NCBI RefSeq assembly: GCF_016616235.1
Contig: NZ_CP067100.1
Location: 3,779,001-3,843,000, forward strand
Direction of reading: 5' to 3'
DNA from: Bradyrhizobium diazoefficiens
GTDB taxonomy: Bacteria; Pseudomonadota; Alphaproteobacteria; Rhizobiales; Xanthobacteraceae
Length of the DNA stretch: 64,000 nucleotides
Shown here: positions 8,767 to 19,006 of the stretch, in pieces
How the letters are laid out: each line of letters opens with the position of its first letter
Numbering within the stretch: position 1 is the stretch's first letter
Program-made: the position numbers and the translations under genes
Notes under the pieces: model-generated
What the model was told of the DNA's origin: nothing
Databases searched by the model: none
Seen by the model: the letters and a program-made list of their open reading frames with translations, nothing else

Positions 8767-8795
8767 TTGACCGTGGCGCGTCTCTTCTTTAGAAA
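8767..8795 (+). promoter_or_regulatory. Likely sigma-70 promoter of rplM-rpsI
   Basis: TTGACC, a 17-nt spacer and TAGAAA lie about 58 nt upstream of the rplM start in an AT-richer 158-bp gap. Nothing resembling a known ribosomal-protein leader structure was recognised after it. Confidence 0.5.
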
Positions 8796-8852
8796 ACCGC
8801 GCAGTCCGGTGCGGTGTTCGCGCCGATGCTCCCCGTCCACGGAAACTCTGAC

Positions 8853-9317
8853 ATGAAAACCTTTTCGGCAAAGCCGGCTGAGGTGACGAAGAAGTGGGTG
8901 CTGATCGACGCCAAGGGTCTGGTCGTCGGCCGTCTCGCCACCATCGTCGCCATGCGCCTGCGCGGCAAGCACCTCCCGACCTACACCCCGCACGTTGATT
9001 GCGGCGACAACGTCATCATCATCAATGCGCAGCATGCGGTCCTCACCGGTCGCAAGCGCGAGCAGAAGACCTATTACAAGCACACCGGCTACGTCGGCCA
9101 CGTCAAGGAGCGCACCGCGCGCCAGATCCTCGAGGGCAAACATCCCGAGCGCGTGCTCGAGAAGGCCGTCGAGCGCATGATCCCGCGTGGTCCGCTCGGC
9201 CGCGTGCAGATGGGCAACCTCCGTGTCTACGGCGGCGCCGATCACCCGCACGAGGCGCAGCAGCCCGAGAAGATCGACATCGCCAAGTTGAACCGCAAGA
9301 ACACGAGGGCCGCATAA
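8853..9317 (+). CDS. rplM: 50S ribosomal protein L13
   Basis: A 154 aa protein, the usual alphaproteobacterial L13 length. It begins [20 protein letters not shown] and contains the L13 signature [36 protein letters not shown] and the [31 protein letters not shown] block. The start has GGAA about 8 nt upstream; an in-frame ATG 39 nt earlier is ignored because L13 proteins start at MKTF/MKT. It is followed one base later by rpsI, so the two are co-transcribed as in most bacteria. Confidence 0.97.
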   Translation: MKTFSAKPAEVTKKWVLIDAKGLVVGRLATIVAMRLRGKHLPTYTPHVDCGDNVIIINAQHAVLTGRKREQKTYYKHTGYVGHVKERTARQILEGKHPERVLEKAVERMIPRGPLGRVQMGNLRVYGGADHPHEAQQPEKIDIAKLNRKNTRAA

Positions 9318-9318
9318 C

Positions 9319-9798
9319 ATGGCCGAATCCATCCAGTCGCTCGACCAGCTCTCGCAGCTCAAGACGGCGGCGGCGCCTGAGGCGCCCAAGCACGAGAAGA
9401 AGGTCGACAAGTTCAACCGCGCCTATGCCACCGGCAAGCGCAAGGACGCGGTCGCCCGCGTCTGGATCAAGCCGGGTGCCGGCAAGGTCACGGTCAACGC
9501 GCGCGAGGTCGAGGTCTATTTCGCCCGTCCCGTGCTGCGAATGATGATCGAGCAGCCGTTCTCGGTGGCCCAGCGTTCCGGCCAGTACGACGTGATCTGT
9601 ACCGTCGCCGGCGGCGGTCTGTCCGGCCAGGCCGGCGCGGTCCGTCACGGCATCTCGAAGGCGCTCACCTATTTCGAGCCGGAGCTGCGCACCGTGCTCA
9701 AGAAGGGCGGCTTTCTCACCCGCGACTCCCGCGTGGTCGAGCGCAAGAAGTACGGCAAGGCCAAGGCCCGCCGCTCCTTCCAGTTCTCGAAGCGTTAA
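9319..9798 (+). CDS. rpsI: 30S ribosomal protein S9
   Basis: A 159 aa protein. The S9 core begins at about residue 30 ([26 protein letters not shown]) and ends with the conserved basic tail [17 protein letters not shown] that reaches the ribosomal P site. The first 30 residues form a polar, alanine-rich extension, common in Bradyrhizobiaceae S9. It lies one base after rplM and is followed by a strong intrinsic terminator. Confidence 0.97.
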   Translation: MAESIQSLDQLSQLKTAAAPEAPKHEKKVDKFNRAYATGKRKDAVARVWIKPGAGKVTVNAREVEVYFARPVLRMMIEQPFSVAQRSGQYDVICTVAGGGLSGQAGAVRHGISKALTYFEPELRTVLKKGGFLTRDSRVVERKKYGKAKARRSFQFSKR

Positions 9799-9843
9799 TC
9801 GCTTCGGTCGCATTCGCCGCGAAAGCGGCTTCAATGAGATGCA

Positions 9844-9873
9844 AAAGGGCGCTGATTTCAGCGCCCTTTTTGT
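9844..9873 (+). terminator. Intrinsic terminator after rpsI
   Basis: AAGGGCGCTGA, a short loop and CAGCGCCCTT, followed by a T-rich run, about 45 bp after the rpsI stop. Confidence 0.9.
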
Positions 9874-10027
9874 TGTTCGTTTGTATGCAAATTGATGGCG
9901 TGTTTCCCGAAAACTTGGGCACGCACGAAAACCTGAATGGAACCCGCGAGACATAGCGTCGCATTTGGAAGGGCGCGCAAATCGGATGTGCCGATCGCGT
10001 AACTGCTATGTCTTAGAGGGGGCCGAC

Positions 10028-11248
10028 ATGATGTCGCTCGATAGCATCACGCTCTATTTGGTTGCCACCATGGTTGCCGCACTGCTCGGCGCCATGATGG
10101 TTTTTTTCGGCAGGCAGGAGAACAGTCCTGCGCTGAAATGGTGGGGTACCGCTTATCTGCTCGGTGCCGCCTCCGTCGCGCTGTGGACCGCGGCCGGCGA
10201 CAAGTTCGGGCCACACCTCTATCTCGCGTTAAACGCGGTCGGTTTTGTCGCCTGCGGGATGGTGTGGAATGCGGCGCGCGTCTTCCACGGCCGCAAGCCG
10301 AACTGGCCAGGCCTCCTCGTCGGCGCGCTCGCCTGGGTCGCCGCCGCCATGCTGCTCGATCCCACAGCGTCCATGCTGCGCATGATCGTCGGCGCCGGCA
10401 TCGTCTCGGTCTATGCGGCGCTGACCGCAAGCGAGCTCTGGGTTGAGCGGCGCAAGAGCCTGCAACGGCGCTGGCCGGCCTTCGTGGTGCCGGTGATGCA
10501 CGGCTGCGTCTTGATGCTGCCGATCCTGCTGGGCAGCTTCCTGCGCCCGCACGATGCCGCCTTCTCGACGAGCATCTGGGTCACCGTGTTTGCGGTCGAA
10601 CTCGTGCTCTACGCCGTCGGCACCGTGTTCGTGATCTTCATGCTGGTGTCGGAGCGCACCGTGACCGCGCACCGGACTGCCGCATCGACCGATCCCCTGA
10701 CTGGCATGCTCAACCGTCGTGGCTTCTCCGAAGCCTGCGCGCGCGTGATCGAGCGCGAGGCCAAGGCCGGGCGCCCGGTCACGGTGATGATCTTCGACAT
10801 CGACCATTTCAAGTCGATCAACGATCGCTTCGGCCATCCTGCAGGCGACGAGATGCTGAAGCTGTTCTCGACCGTGGTCGTCAGCAATTTGCGCATCTCC
10901 GACCTGTCGGGCCGCATCGGCGGCGAGGAGTTCGCCGCGCTGCTGCCGTGTGCGCTGGAGGAAGGCGTGCTGGTCGCCGAGCGCGTGCGCGAGGCGTTCG
11001 AAACCTCCGGCGTCGTGGTCGACGAAGGCCCGGTCGACACCACCGTCAGCATCGGCGTCGCGGGCGGTCCGGCCGGCACCGAGCTCGAGGTGCTGCTGGC
11101 CTCGGCCGACACCGCGCTCTACCAGGCCAAGCGCGGCGGCCGCAACCGCGTCGAGGCGGCGGAGGAGTTGCCGCTGTCGCTGGAGAACTGGCGCCGCCAG
11201 AGCGCCGCGCGGACCGGCGCGCAGCAGGCGCGTCCGGCCACCGCATAA
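10028..11248 (+). CDS. Membrane-bound diguanylate cyclase (GGDEF domain)
   Basis: A 406 aa protein. Residues 1-208 hold about six hydrophobic helices, and residues 215-380 a GGDEF domain: STDPLTGMLNRRGF, FDIDHFKSINDRFGHPAGD, GGEEF at 298-302 and YQAKRGGRNRV. The RISD at 289-292 is an intact inhibitory I-site five residues before the active loop. It should make cyclic di-GMP from GTP with product inhibition. There is no EAL domain. The start at MMSLDS is chosen for AGAGGGGG upstream; an earlier in-frame ATG at 9965 gives an unlikely polar extension. The sensed signal is unknown. Confidence 0.92.
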   Translation: MMSLDSITLYLVATMVAALLGAMMVFFGRQENSPALKWWGTAYLLGAASVALWTAAGDKFGPHLYLALNAVGFVACGMVWNAARVFHGRKPNWPGLLVGALAWVAAAMLLDPTASMLRMIVGAGIVSVYAALTASELWVERRKSLQRRWPAFVVPVMHGCVLMLPILLGSFLRPHDAAFSTSIWVTVFAVELVLYAVGTVFVIFMLVSERTVTAHRTAASTDPLTGMLNRRGFSEACARVIEREAKAGRPVTVMIFDIDHFKSINDRFGHPAGDEMLKLFSTVVVSNLRISDLSGRIGGEEFAALLPCALEEGVLVAERVREAFETSGVVVDEGPVDTTVSIGVAGGPAGTELEVLLASADTALYQAKRGGRNRVEAAEELPLSLENWRRQSAARTGAQQARPATA

Positions 11249-11304
11249 GGCGCGGGAGCTTGCGGTAAGCCTCTGTTTACCATTCGATCCCTACCATTGC
11301 GGTC

Positions 11305-11556
11305 ATGGAATCGATCCGTCGACAGAACCCGCAGGCTGCCCTGATGTCGCTCGAAGCTGCTGCGGCCTCGGCACGCGGCGGCTTCGCGTGTCTGTTCTCC
11401 ACCGCGGATGAATACGAGAACGCGCTGATCACCGAACGCCGCGCCCAAGGCCGCTACACGCAAGGCCGCTACACGCAAGGCCGCAGCTACTGGCCGGTCG
11501 CGCTGTTCATCGGTTGCACGCTGATCGTGGCCGGCATCGCGCTGCTGCTCGCCTGA
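11305..11556 (+). CDS. Small single-span membrane protein with tandem QGRYT repeat
   Basis: An 83 aa protein with a soluble N-terminal part, a short repeat (GRYTQGRYTQGRS at about residues 49-61) and one C-terminal membrane helix (WPVALFIGCTLIVAGIALLLA). No known domain was recognised. The repeat comes from an in-frame 15-bp DNA duplication. A good intrinsic terminator follows. It lies downstream of the GGDEF gene on the same strand, 56 bp away, but no functional link is visible. Confidence 0.6.
   Translation: MESIRRQNPQAALMSLEAAAASARGGFACLFSTADEYENALITERRAQGRYTQGRYTQGRSYWPVALFIGCTLIVAGIALLLA
11446..11484 (+). repeat. 15-bp tandem repeat inside a gene
   Basis: CAAGGCCGCTACACG occurs twice exactly in tandem (11446-11460 and 11461-11475), followed by a 9-bp partial third copy. 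The unit length keeps the reading frame and adds five residues per copy. Confidence 0.9.
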
Positions 11557-11580
11557 GAGCGGCGCATTTTTGACCGGGCA

Positions 11581-11607
11581 GGGCGCCGTTTCGGCGCCTT
11601 TTTCTTT
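11581..11607 (+). terminator. Intrinsic terminator
   Basis: GGCGCCG, a three-base loop, CGGCGCC and a T-run, located 25 bp after the stop of the small membrane-protein gene. Confidence 0.85.
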
Positions 11608-11657
11608 GCCGGCTGCTGCGGTAGATACGCCCATCGAACAATAAAGGGTGGAAGCCG

Positions 11658-11954
11658 ATGATCACCGAGATCGCGCAAATCGATGTCAAGCCGGGTAGCG
11701 AGAAGGACTTTGAGGCCGCCGTCGCCAAGGCCAAGGCCGCTTTCGGCCGCGCCAAGGGCTTTCACGGTTTCGAACTGCACAAGTCGATCGAGAAGCCGCA
11801 GCGCTACCGGCTGATGGTGAAGTGGGCGACGCTGGAAAACCACACCGTCGATTTCCGCAGCTCGGAGAATTTCACCGAATGGCGCGGCCTCGTCGGCCAG
11901 TATTTTGCCTCGCCCCCGGAGGTCGAGCACACCGAAACCGTGCTGACGGCCTGA
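11658..11954 (+). CDS. ABM-domain (antibiotic biosynthesis monooxygenase-like) protein
   Basis: A 98 aa protein with a single dimeric alpha-beta barrel domain: ITEIAQIDVKPGSEKDFEAAVAKA, GFHGFELHKSIEKPQRYRLMVKWATLENH and FTEWRGLVGQYF are the ABM pattern. Family members include quinone-oxidising monooxygenases and heme-degrading enzymes, but many have no known substrate. No heme-ligand motif of IsdG type is obvious. It has its own GGTGGAAG ribosome site and is convergent with the AI-2E permease gene. Confidence 0.85.
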   Translation: MITEIAQIDVKPGSEKDFEAAVAKAKAAFGRAKGFHGFELHKSIEKPQRYRLMVKWATLENHTVDFRSSENFTEWRGLVGQYFASPPEVEHTETVLTA

Positions 11955-11961
11955 CTAGGGG

Positions 11962-13101
11962 TCAGGCCGCCTCGGTCAGAGGCGGCGCATCGTACGCTTT
12001 GAAATGGTCGATCATGACCTTGGCGATGGCGACGAGTGGTAGCGCCAGCGCAAGGCCCCAGACCCCGAAGACGACGCCAAGCAGGATCTGGAACGCAAAC
12101 AGCGTGGCTGGCGGGATGTCGAGCGCCTGGCGCTGCAGGATCGGGGTCAGCACGTAGCTCTCCATCGCGTGCACGCCGAGGAACAGGATCACGGCCGACA
12201 GCGCCGGGACCCAGCCCGAGGCGAGGCTCGCCAGCACCACGACGACGCCGGCGATGATGGCGCCGACGGTCGGGATGAAGGCCAGCAGGCCGGCCTGAAT
12301 TCCCAGGATGAACGAGCCCGGGATGCCGATGGCCGCAAGGCCAGCCCAGGTTACCGCCCCGACCGCAAGCATGACGATGATTTGCGCGATCAGCCAGCGT
12401 TCAAGCGTCTCGCCGATGCGGTCGACGATGAGGGTCGCGCGGATGCGATGCTTCGCCGGCGCGAGAAACAGCAGCCCGTCGTGATAGACACCCGGCTGCG
12501 CGGCGAAGGACAGTCCCAGAAACAGCACGATGAAGATGTTTCCCACACCGTGGATGGTGCCGAGCAGCAGCTTGAAGGTCTGGCTCACGATCGCTCCGCC
12601 GCTGGAGGCCAGCGCGCCGGCGCCAGGCAACGGACTGTGCGGTGGCGCTGCCGGCGAAGGCGTCGAGTCCGGCGGTGTATTGGCCGCGGCGTCAGATGCA
12701 ACGTTGCCGAAATCGAAGAAGCTGGTGTCGACGCCGTGGTTATCCAGGAACGACTTCACATTGCCGATCTGCGACTTGATGGTGTTGCTGAGCAGCGAAG
12801 CCTGCTCGGCGATGGTCGCGCCGCCGAGATAGGCGATGCCAGACAGCATGGCGGCAAGCGCGAGGCAGACGATCGCGAGCCGCACCGCGTGCGGCAGCCG
12901 GACATGGCGGCCCAGCCCGTTGGTCAGCGCGTTGAGGCCGACGCCGAGCAGCATGCCGGCGAAGATCAGCAGCAGGGTGGCGGCAAAATACCAGGTGAAG
13001 ACCAGAGCCGCGGTGAACAGGACGACCCCGATGCCGCCGACCGCAATCCCCCAGGCAATATCGGAGCGGGTCTTGGCCTGTTCATCTCGGAAGACGCTCA
13101 C
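11962..13101 (-). CDS. AI-2E family transporter (PerM/YdiK-like)
   Basis: A 379 aa membrane protein with the AI-2E permease layout: two N-terminal helices, a third helix (AIVCLALAAMLSGIAYL), a long polar extramembrane segment (about 90-185, with a Pro/Ser-rich patch) and four to five C-terminal helices including GIPGSFILGIQAGLLAFIPTVGAIIAG and the end motif ILLGVVFGVWGLALALPLVAIAKVMID. Some members export autoinducer-2, others move ions or have unknown cargo. The start is a GTG with AAGGA about 8 nt upstream. It is convergent with the ABM gene, 7 bp apart. Confidence 0.9.
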   Translation of the reverse strand: MSVFRDEQAKTRSDIAWGIAVGGIGVVLFTAALVFTWYFAATLLLIFAGMLLGVGLNALTNGLGRHVRLPHAVRLAIVCLALAAMLSGIAYLGGATIAEQASLLSNTIKSQIGNVKSFLDNHGVDTSFFDFGNVASDAAANTPPDSTPSPAAPPHSPLPGAGALASSGGAIVSQTFKLLLGTIHGVGNIFIVLFLGLSFAAQPGVYHDGLLFLAPAKHRIRATLIVDRIGETLERWLIAQIIVMLAVGAVTWAGLAAIGIPGSFILGIQAGLLAFIPTVGAIIAGVVVVLASLASGWVPALSAVILFLGVHAMESYVLTPILQRQALDIPPATLFAFQILLGVVFGVWGLALALPLVAIAKVMIDHFKAYDAPPLTEAA

Positions 13102-13344
13102 ATCATGTCCTTTCGGGGCCGACAGGAAGCACTCTTTCGTGAAATCTGACTAGGGATCAAGCCCGGGCCGTGCGCCGGATTGAAGCGCTCGCGGCCGCCA
13201 GGGGTGAAGGCCGCGGACGCGTGGGGTCCTTGGCGGAGCATTTGCGCGAAAATAGCATTGCCGTCCCGCGATCCCTTCTGTTGAATTTGTTCCATTCGAA
13301 GGGCATGTTCGGAGAATCTTGTTGCGGGGAGGTCGGAACGGGAG

Positions 13345-14118
13345 ATGAGAAAGCCGGTCGTCGGCGTGATCGGGAACGCCCATCGCGTCGAAAATCGATT
13401 TCAGGTCCAGATGGTCGGCGAGCGAAACTTGCGCGCCGTGGCCGAGGTCTCCGGCGGTTTGCCGGTGATGTTCGCGGGAGCCCCTGATATCACCGACATC
13501 AGCGCGCTGCTCGACACGGTCGACGGCATCGTCCTCACGGGGGCTCGCGCCAACGTCCACCCGACCCGGTTCAATGTCGACCCCTGCGAGAAGCACGAGC
13601 CCTACGACATCCACCGCGACGAGGTCGCGCTGGCGCTCTCGGTCGCCTGCGTCTCCCGCGGCATTCCGCTGTTCGGCATCTGCCGCGGCCTGCAGGAGAT
13701 GAACGTCGCCTTCGGCGGCTCGCTACACCCCGAGATCCGCGAAATCCCCGGCCGCATGAACCACCGCATGCCCCGCCTCGAGAACGGCGAGATTCATCCC
13801 GATCCGACCGTGATCTTTGCCGACCGCCACGAGGTCGACCTCACGCCCGGCGGCGCCTTCGCAAAGATTCTCGGCTGCGACAAGATCCGGGTCAATTCGC
13901 TGCACGGCCAGGGCATCCTGGAGCCCGGCAAGCGCGTGCTGATCGAGGGCGTCGCCGAGGACGGCACCATCGAGGCGATCCGCATCGCCGAAGCGCCGAC
14001 CTTCGCGCTCGGCGTGCAATGGCACGCCGAATACGACCCGCAGCGCAATCCGATCAACCGCAAGCTGTTCGAGGCGTTCGGTGAGGCGCTGGTGGCGCGG
14101 CAGCGCGCGGCGGCGTAG
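13345..14118 (+). CDS. Class-I glutamine amidotransferase-like hydrolase (peptidase C26, PuuD-like)
   Basis: A 257 aa protein of the gamma-glutamyl-GABA hydrolase type. The nucleophile elbow is FGICRGLQEMN (Cys113), and the catalytic His and Glu are in GVQWHAEYDP (His227, Glu229). VDGIVLTGARANVHPTRF fits the oxyanion and substrate loop. Such enzymes release gamma-linked glutamate, for example in putrescine degradation, but no puu genes are nearby, so the substrate is open. The 243-bp gap upstream shows no structure that I can assign. Confidence 0.88.
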   Translation: MRKPVVGVIGNAHRVENRFQVQMVGERNLRAVAEVSGGLPVMFAGAPDITDISALLDTVDGIVLTGARANVHPTRFNVDPCEKHEPYDIHRDEVALALSVACVSRGIPLFGICRGLQEMNVAFGGSLHPEIREIPGRMNHRMPRLENGEIHPDPTVIFADRHEVDLTPGGAFAKILGCDKIRVNSLHGQGILEPGKRVLIEGVAEDGTIEAIRIAEAPTFALGVQWHAEYDPQRNPINRKLFEAFGEALVARQRAAA

Positions 14119-14316
14119 GCACGCGGACGCAGGCATGGATGAGCGTTCAAGCACGCTCTCGCCACATCGTCCGAGCGCAGTGGTGGTGACGGAGATCGGC
14201 GTGAATTTTCCAGAGAAGTGAGGCGGAGCAATCGTCGCCTCCGCACCTCACTGCGCCGCACAATCACAGCGGCGGCATGCGCGCCGCTGCATTGAGGTCT
14301 AGGGAACGAACACCAT

Positions 14317-15726
14317 ATGATCGGCAAGGGAGCCCTTGCCGTGCAGATCATGAAGGCGGCCCTCGTTGCGGCGATTTCCCTCGTCGCTTTGATCTTCTGC
14401 CTGCTTCCCGGAGCAGCCGAGGAGAACGGCCGTCCTGCCCTGGCTGTTACGATCGACGGAGCTATCGGACCGGCGGCGGCCGCCTATGTGAAGGACGCCT
14501 TGGCAAGGGCCGGCGAACGACGCGCCGAGGTCGTGATCCTGAAAATGAACACGCCCGGCGGTCTCAATTCCAGCATGCGCGAGATCATCGCGAACGTGCT
14601 GGCCTCGCCCGTTCCCGTGGTGGGCTACGTTGCGCCGGCAGGCGCCCATGCGGCGAGCGCCGGGACCTATATCCTCTATGCGACGCATATCGCTGCGATG
14701 GCGCCGGGCACCAACATCGGTGCCGCGACGCCGGTGCAGATCGGCGGTTCGTTTCCGGGCCTGCCGAGCGGCGCACCCGACAAGGATGGCAAGGATGGCA
14801 AGGACAAGAAGGATGAGCCGAAGGATGCGATGACGGCGAAGGCGACGAACGATGCCGTCGCCTTCATCCGCAGCCTCGCCGAGCTGCGCAATCGCAACGC
14901 GGATTGGGCCGAGAAGGCGGTCCGCGAAGCCGCCACCCTTTCTGCCAATGGCGCGTTGCAGGCGCAGGTCATCGACCTCGTCGCCCGCGATCAGGCCGAA
15001 TTGCTGAGGCAGATCGATGGTCGCGTGGTCGAGGTCGCCGGCGGCAAGACCCGGCGCCTCGCGACCAAGGACGCCGTAATTGAAGCGGTCGATGCCGGCT
15101 GGATCTCGCGATTCCTGGCGGTCATCACCGATCCCAATGTCGCCTTCATTCTCCTGATGGTCGGCATCTACGGCCTGATCTTCGAGTTCGTGTCCCCCGG
15201 CGCGGTTGCTCCGGGAGTCGTCGGGACAATCTGCCTGCTGATCGGCCTCTATGCCCTCAACCTGCTGCCGATTAACTATGCCGGCCTCGGCTTGATGCTG
15301 GTCGGGATCGCGCTGCTGGCCATTGAGGCGTTCAGTCCTACCGTGGTGATCGGTCTCGGCGGCGTCGTCGCCTTCGTGCTGGGAGCGCTTATGCTGGTCC
15401 GGGTCGAAGCGCCGGGCTACCGGCTGTCGTGGACGGTCATCGGCATCGTCGCGGCGATGTTCACCGGCTTCGTGCTGGTCGTGTTCGGCGCGCTTCGCCG
15501 TGCCCGCAGAGGTCCGGGCCGGGCCGGCGTACAAGCCATGCAAGGTCTGTCCGCCGAGGTGCTCGACTGGAACGAGACCGAAGGTCACGTCTTTACGCAT
15601 GGCGAACGCTGGCAAGCGCGCGGCGCCGAAATCTTCAGGCCCGGCGAGCGGGTCGAGGTCGCCAAGGTCGTCGATTTGACGCTGGTGGTCCGGCGTCCGG
15701 GCCAAGGCGAAGGAGGTCAACTCTGA
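14317..15726 (+). CDS. NfeD-type membrane serine protease
   Basis: A 469 aa protein. After an N-terminal signal or anchor (about 10-34) comes a ClpP-like protease domain with LKMNTPGGL, then the serine nucleophile in AASAGTYI (Ser114) and the partner lysine in [11 protein letters not shown] (Lys175). Four membrane helices follow (about 265-385), then a soluble OB-fold NfeD domain. A Lys/Asp-rich insert, [16 protein letters not shown], sits at 155-170 beside the active-site lysine. It overlaps the slipin gene as TGATG; in this conserved pair the protease is thought to cut the slipin C-terminus and maintain membrane domains. An nfe name exists for rhizobial nodulation efficiency, but a nodulation role here is not shown. 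Confidence 0.92.
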   Translation: MIGKGALAVQIMKAALVAAISLVALIFCLLPGAAEENGRPALAVTIDGAIGPAAAAYVKDALARAGERRAEVVILKMNTPGGLNSSMREIIANVLASPVPVVGYVAPAGAHAASAGTYILYATHIAAMAPGTNIGAATPVQIGGSFPGLPSGAPDKDGKDGKDKKDEPKDAMTAKATNDAVAFIRSLAELRNRNADWAEKAVREAATLSANGALQAQVIDLVARDQAELLRQIDGRVVEVAGGKTRRLATKDAVIEAVDAGWISRFLAVITDPNVAFILLMVGIYGLIFEFVSPGAVAPGVVGTICLLIGLYALNLLPINYAGLGLMLVGIALLAIEAFSPTVVIGLGGVVAFVLGALMLVRVEAPGYRLSWTVIGIVAAMFTGFVLVVFGALRRARRGPGRAGVQAMQGLSAEVLDWNETEGHVFTHGERWQARGAEIFRPGERVEVAKVVDLTLVVRRPGQGEGGQL

Positions 15727-16484
15727 TGATTGAATATTCGATCTATGCGGTGCTTGCGCTGCTCGTCGTCATGTTTCTCACCCAGGCCGTCCGCATCCTC
15801 AGGGAATACGAGCGCGGCGTCGTGTTCACGCTCGGCCGCTTCACGGCAGTGAAGGGGCCGGGTCTCATCATCCTCATTCCGGTGGTGCAGCAGGTCGTCA
15901 GGGTCGATCTCAGGGTGATGGTGCAGGTGGTGCCGCCCCAGGACGTGATCTCGCGCGACAACGTCTCGGTCAAGGTCAACGCCGTGCTGTACTTCCGCAT
16001 CGTCGATCCCGAGCGCGCCATCATCAAGGTCGGCGATTACATGGCCGCGACCAGCCAGCTCGCCCAGACCACGCTGCGCTCGGTGCTCGGCAAGCACGAT
16101 CTCGACGAGATGCTGGCCGAACGCGACAAGCTGAACGCAGACATCCAGGAGATCCTCGACAAGCAGACCGACGTCTGGGGCATCAAGGTCACCGGCATCG
16201 AGATCAAGGACGTCGATCTCAACGAGACCATGGTGCGCGCGATCGCCAAGCAGGCCGAGGCCGAGCGGTTGCGGCGCGCCAAGGTGATCAACGCCATGGG
16301 CGAACAGCAGGCCGCCGAAAAGCTCGTCGAGGCCGGCCGCATCCTGGCGCAGGAGCCCCAGGCGATGCAGCTCCGCTATTTCGCGGCCCTGCACGACATC
16401 GCGGGCGAGCGGTCGTCGACCGTCGTCTTCCCGTTGCCGATGGGGCTATTCGAGCATTTGATGCCGCGACGTGAGACGACGTGA
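15726..16484 (+). CDS. Slipin (SPFH/band 7 protein)
   Basis: A 252 aa protein with one N-terminal membrane helix (5-25) and a band 7 domain: [38 protein letters not shown] and [22 protein letters not shown] helical segment with [34 protein letters not shown] follows, typical of stomatin/slipin oligomers. It ends with the hydrophobic [16 protein letters not shown] stretch cut by NfeD-type proteases in homologues. Translation is probably coupled to the upstream gene through the TGATG overlap. Confidence 0.93.
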   Translation: MIEYSIYAVLALLVVMFLTQAVRILREYERGVVFTLGRFTAVKGPGLIILIPVVQQVVRVDLRVMVQVVPPQDVISRDNVSVKVNAVLYFRIVDPERAIIKVGDYMAATSQLAQTTLRSVLGKHDLDEMLAERDKLNADIQEILDKQTDVWGIKVTGIEIKDVDLNETMVRAIAKQAEAERLRRAKVINAMGEQQAAEKLVEAGRILAQEPQAMQLRYFAALHDIAGERSSTVVFPLPMGLFEHLMPRRETT

Positions 16485-16671
16485 TTGCGCTCCGCAAAGC
16501 CGGAGCCCTCGAGTTGAGCCGATTCTTGCAATGGATGAATCAACAGATCGCGGACGGAGTAGCGGAGGAGATGGAGTGCCGGTCGATCAACGGGTCCTCA
16601 TGGGCGAGCGATGGTTTAAACATGTTTTGTCCGGAGGACATTTGAGGTCAAATACCGATGGCACTGGCCCA

Positions 16672-16706
16672 AAACGAAAAGGCGCCCCGCAAGGGCGCCT
16701 TTTGTC
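16672..16706 (-). terminator. Intrinsic terminator after glnA
   Basis: AAGGCGCC and GGCGCCTT arms around a CCGCAAG loop. On the minus strand it is followed by TTTTCGTTTT, 20 bp beyond the glnA stop. Confidence 0.85.
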
Positions 16707-16726
16707 TGTGACGGTCTTCGAGCCGG

Positions 16727-18136
16727 TCAGCCCGAATAGTACATCTCGAACTCGACCGGATGCGGGGTCATTTCGAAGCGGGCGACTTCGGTCATCTTCA
16801 ACTCGATGTAAGCGTCGATGAAGTCGTCGTCGAACACGCCGCCGTTCTTGAGGAAGCCGCGGTCCTTGTCGAGGTTTTCCAGCGCTTCGCGGAGCGAACC
16901 GCAAACGGTGGGGATCTGCTTCAGCTCTTCCTTCGGCAGGTCGTAGAGGTCCTTGTCCATCGCCGGACCCGGATCGATCTTGTTCTTGATGCCGTCCAGG
17001 CCCGCCATCAGCATCGCAGCGAAGCCGAGATAGGGATTGGCCATCGGATCTGGGAAGCGCACCTCGACGCGCTTGGCCTTCGGCGAAGCGGTGTAGGGGA
17101 TGCGGCAGGAGGCCGAGCGGTTGCGCGCGGAATAGGCGAGCAGCACGGGGGCCTCATAGCCCGGGACCAGACGCTTGTAGGAGTTGGTCGACGGGTTGGT
17201 GAAGGCGTTGATCGCCTTGGCGTGCCTGATGATGCCGCCGATATAGTGCAGGCAGGTCTCCGACAGGTCGGCATATTTGTTGCCGGCGAACACCGGTTTG
17301 CCGTCCTTCCAGATCGACTGGTGCACGTGCATGCCCGAACCGTTGTCGCCATAGACCGGCTTCGGCATGAAGGTGGCTGTCTTGCCGTAGATGTGCGCGA
17401 CCTGGTGGATGCAGTATTTGTAGATCTGCATGTGATCGGCCATCAGCGTCAGCGTGTCGAACTTCATGCCGAGCTCGTGCTGGGCGGAGGCGACTTCGTG
17501 ATGGTGCTTCTCGACCTTGACGCCCATCTTGGCCATGGCGCCCAGCATTTCCGAGCGCATGTCCTGCACCGAATCCTGCGGCGGCACCGGGAAGTAGCCG
17601 CCCTTGGTGCGGACGCGATGGCCGAGATTGCCGCCTTCATATTCCGTGTCGGAGTTGATCGGCAGTTCCGAGGAGTCGAGCCGGAAGCCGGTGTTGTAGG
17701 GGTTGGCCGAATAGCGCACGTCGTCGAACACGAAGAACTCGGCCTCGGGGCCGACGAACACGCTGTCGCCGACGCCCATCGACTTCACCATGGCCTCGGC
17801 CTTCTTGGCGATGCCGCGGGGATCGCGGTTGTAGGGCTCGCCGGTGGTCGGCTCGAGCACGTCGCAGGTGATCACCATCGTGGTCTCGGCGAAGAACGGA
17901 TCGATCGTCGCGGTCACCGGATCGGGCATCAGGCACATGTCGGATTCGTTGATCGCCTTCCAGCCGGCGATCGAGGAACCGTCGAACATCGTCCCTTCGG
18001 CGAAAATGTCCTCATCGATCATGCTGACGTCGAACGTCACGTGCTGCCACTTGCCGCGCGGATCGGTGAAGCGCAGGTCGACGTATTTGACGTCGTTGTC
18101 CTTGATCGATTTCAGGACGTCTTTGGCGGTCTTCAT
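16727..18136 (-). CDS. glnA: Glutamine synthetase type I
   Basis: A 469 aa enzyme joining ammonium and glutamate with ATP, the main entry of ammonium into amino acids. The GSI landmarks are present: [21 protein letters not shown], the ATP region [21 protein letters not shown], RRxx-type NRSASCRIP, and the adenylylation loop with Tyr398 in [10 protein letters not shown], so it is likely controlled by GlnE. The length matches bacterial GSI-beta. glnB lies upstream on the same strand with 150 bp between, giving the classic rhizobial glnBA order. The start has AAGGGG close upstream. Confidence 0.98.
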   Translation of the reverse strand: MKTAKDVLKSIKDNDVKYVDLRFTDPRGKWQHVTFDVSMIDEDIFAEGTMFDGSSIAGWKAINESDMCLMPDPVTATIDPFFAETTMVITCDVLEPTTGEPYNRDPRGIAKKAEAMVKSMGVGDSVFVGPEAEFFVFDDVRYSANPYNTGFRLDSSELPINSDTEYEGGNLGHRVRTKGGYFPVPPQDSVQDMRSEMLGAMAKMGVKVEKHHHEVASAQHELGMKFDTLTLMADHMQIYKYCIHQVAHIYGKTATFMPKPVYGDNGSGMHVHQSIWKDGKPVFAGNKYADLSETCLHYIGGIIRHAKAINAFTNPSTNSYKRLVPGYEAPVLLAYSARNRSASCRIPYTASPKAKRVEVRFPDPMANPYLGFAAMLMAGLDGIKNKIDPGPAMDKDLYDLPKEELKQIPTVCGSLREALENLDKDRGFLKNGGVFDDDFIDAYIELKMTEVARFEMTPHPVEFEMYYSG

Positions 18137-18286
18137 GCATACCCCTTTTGGCTCTGCGGGTCGGTTTCCAGGTGAGCAGATTCGTTGTCGCTTGCGGCGA
18201 GTTGGCGCAACCGCACAAACGAAATCAGGCCGCCGAAGCAGCCTATTTTCTTTCAGAGTGTCGCAAAATGCGGGATAGCACCCGGC

Positions 18287-19006
<720 letters not shown>

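Noticed and set aside
16571..16645. 24-codon frame starting MECRSINGSSWAS after GGAGGAG
   Set aside because: The purine-rich site is almost directly against the ATG, composition is not membrane- or domain-like, and there is no conserved neighbour to support it.
16760..18175. 471-codon plus-strand frame opposite glnA
   Set aside because: Shadow of glnA in a high-GC genome; composition is the reverse-complement type and no start signal is seen.
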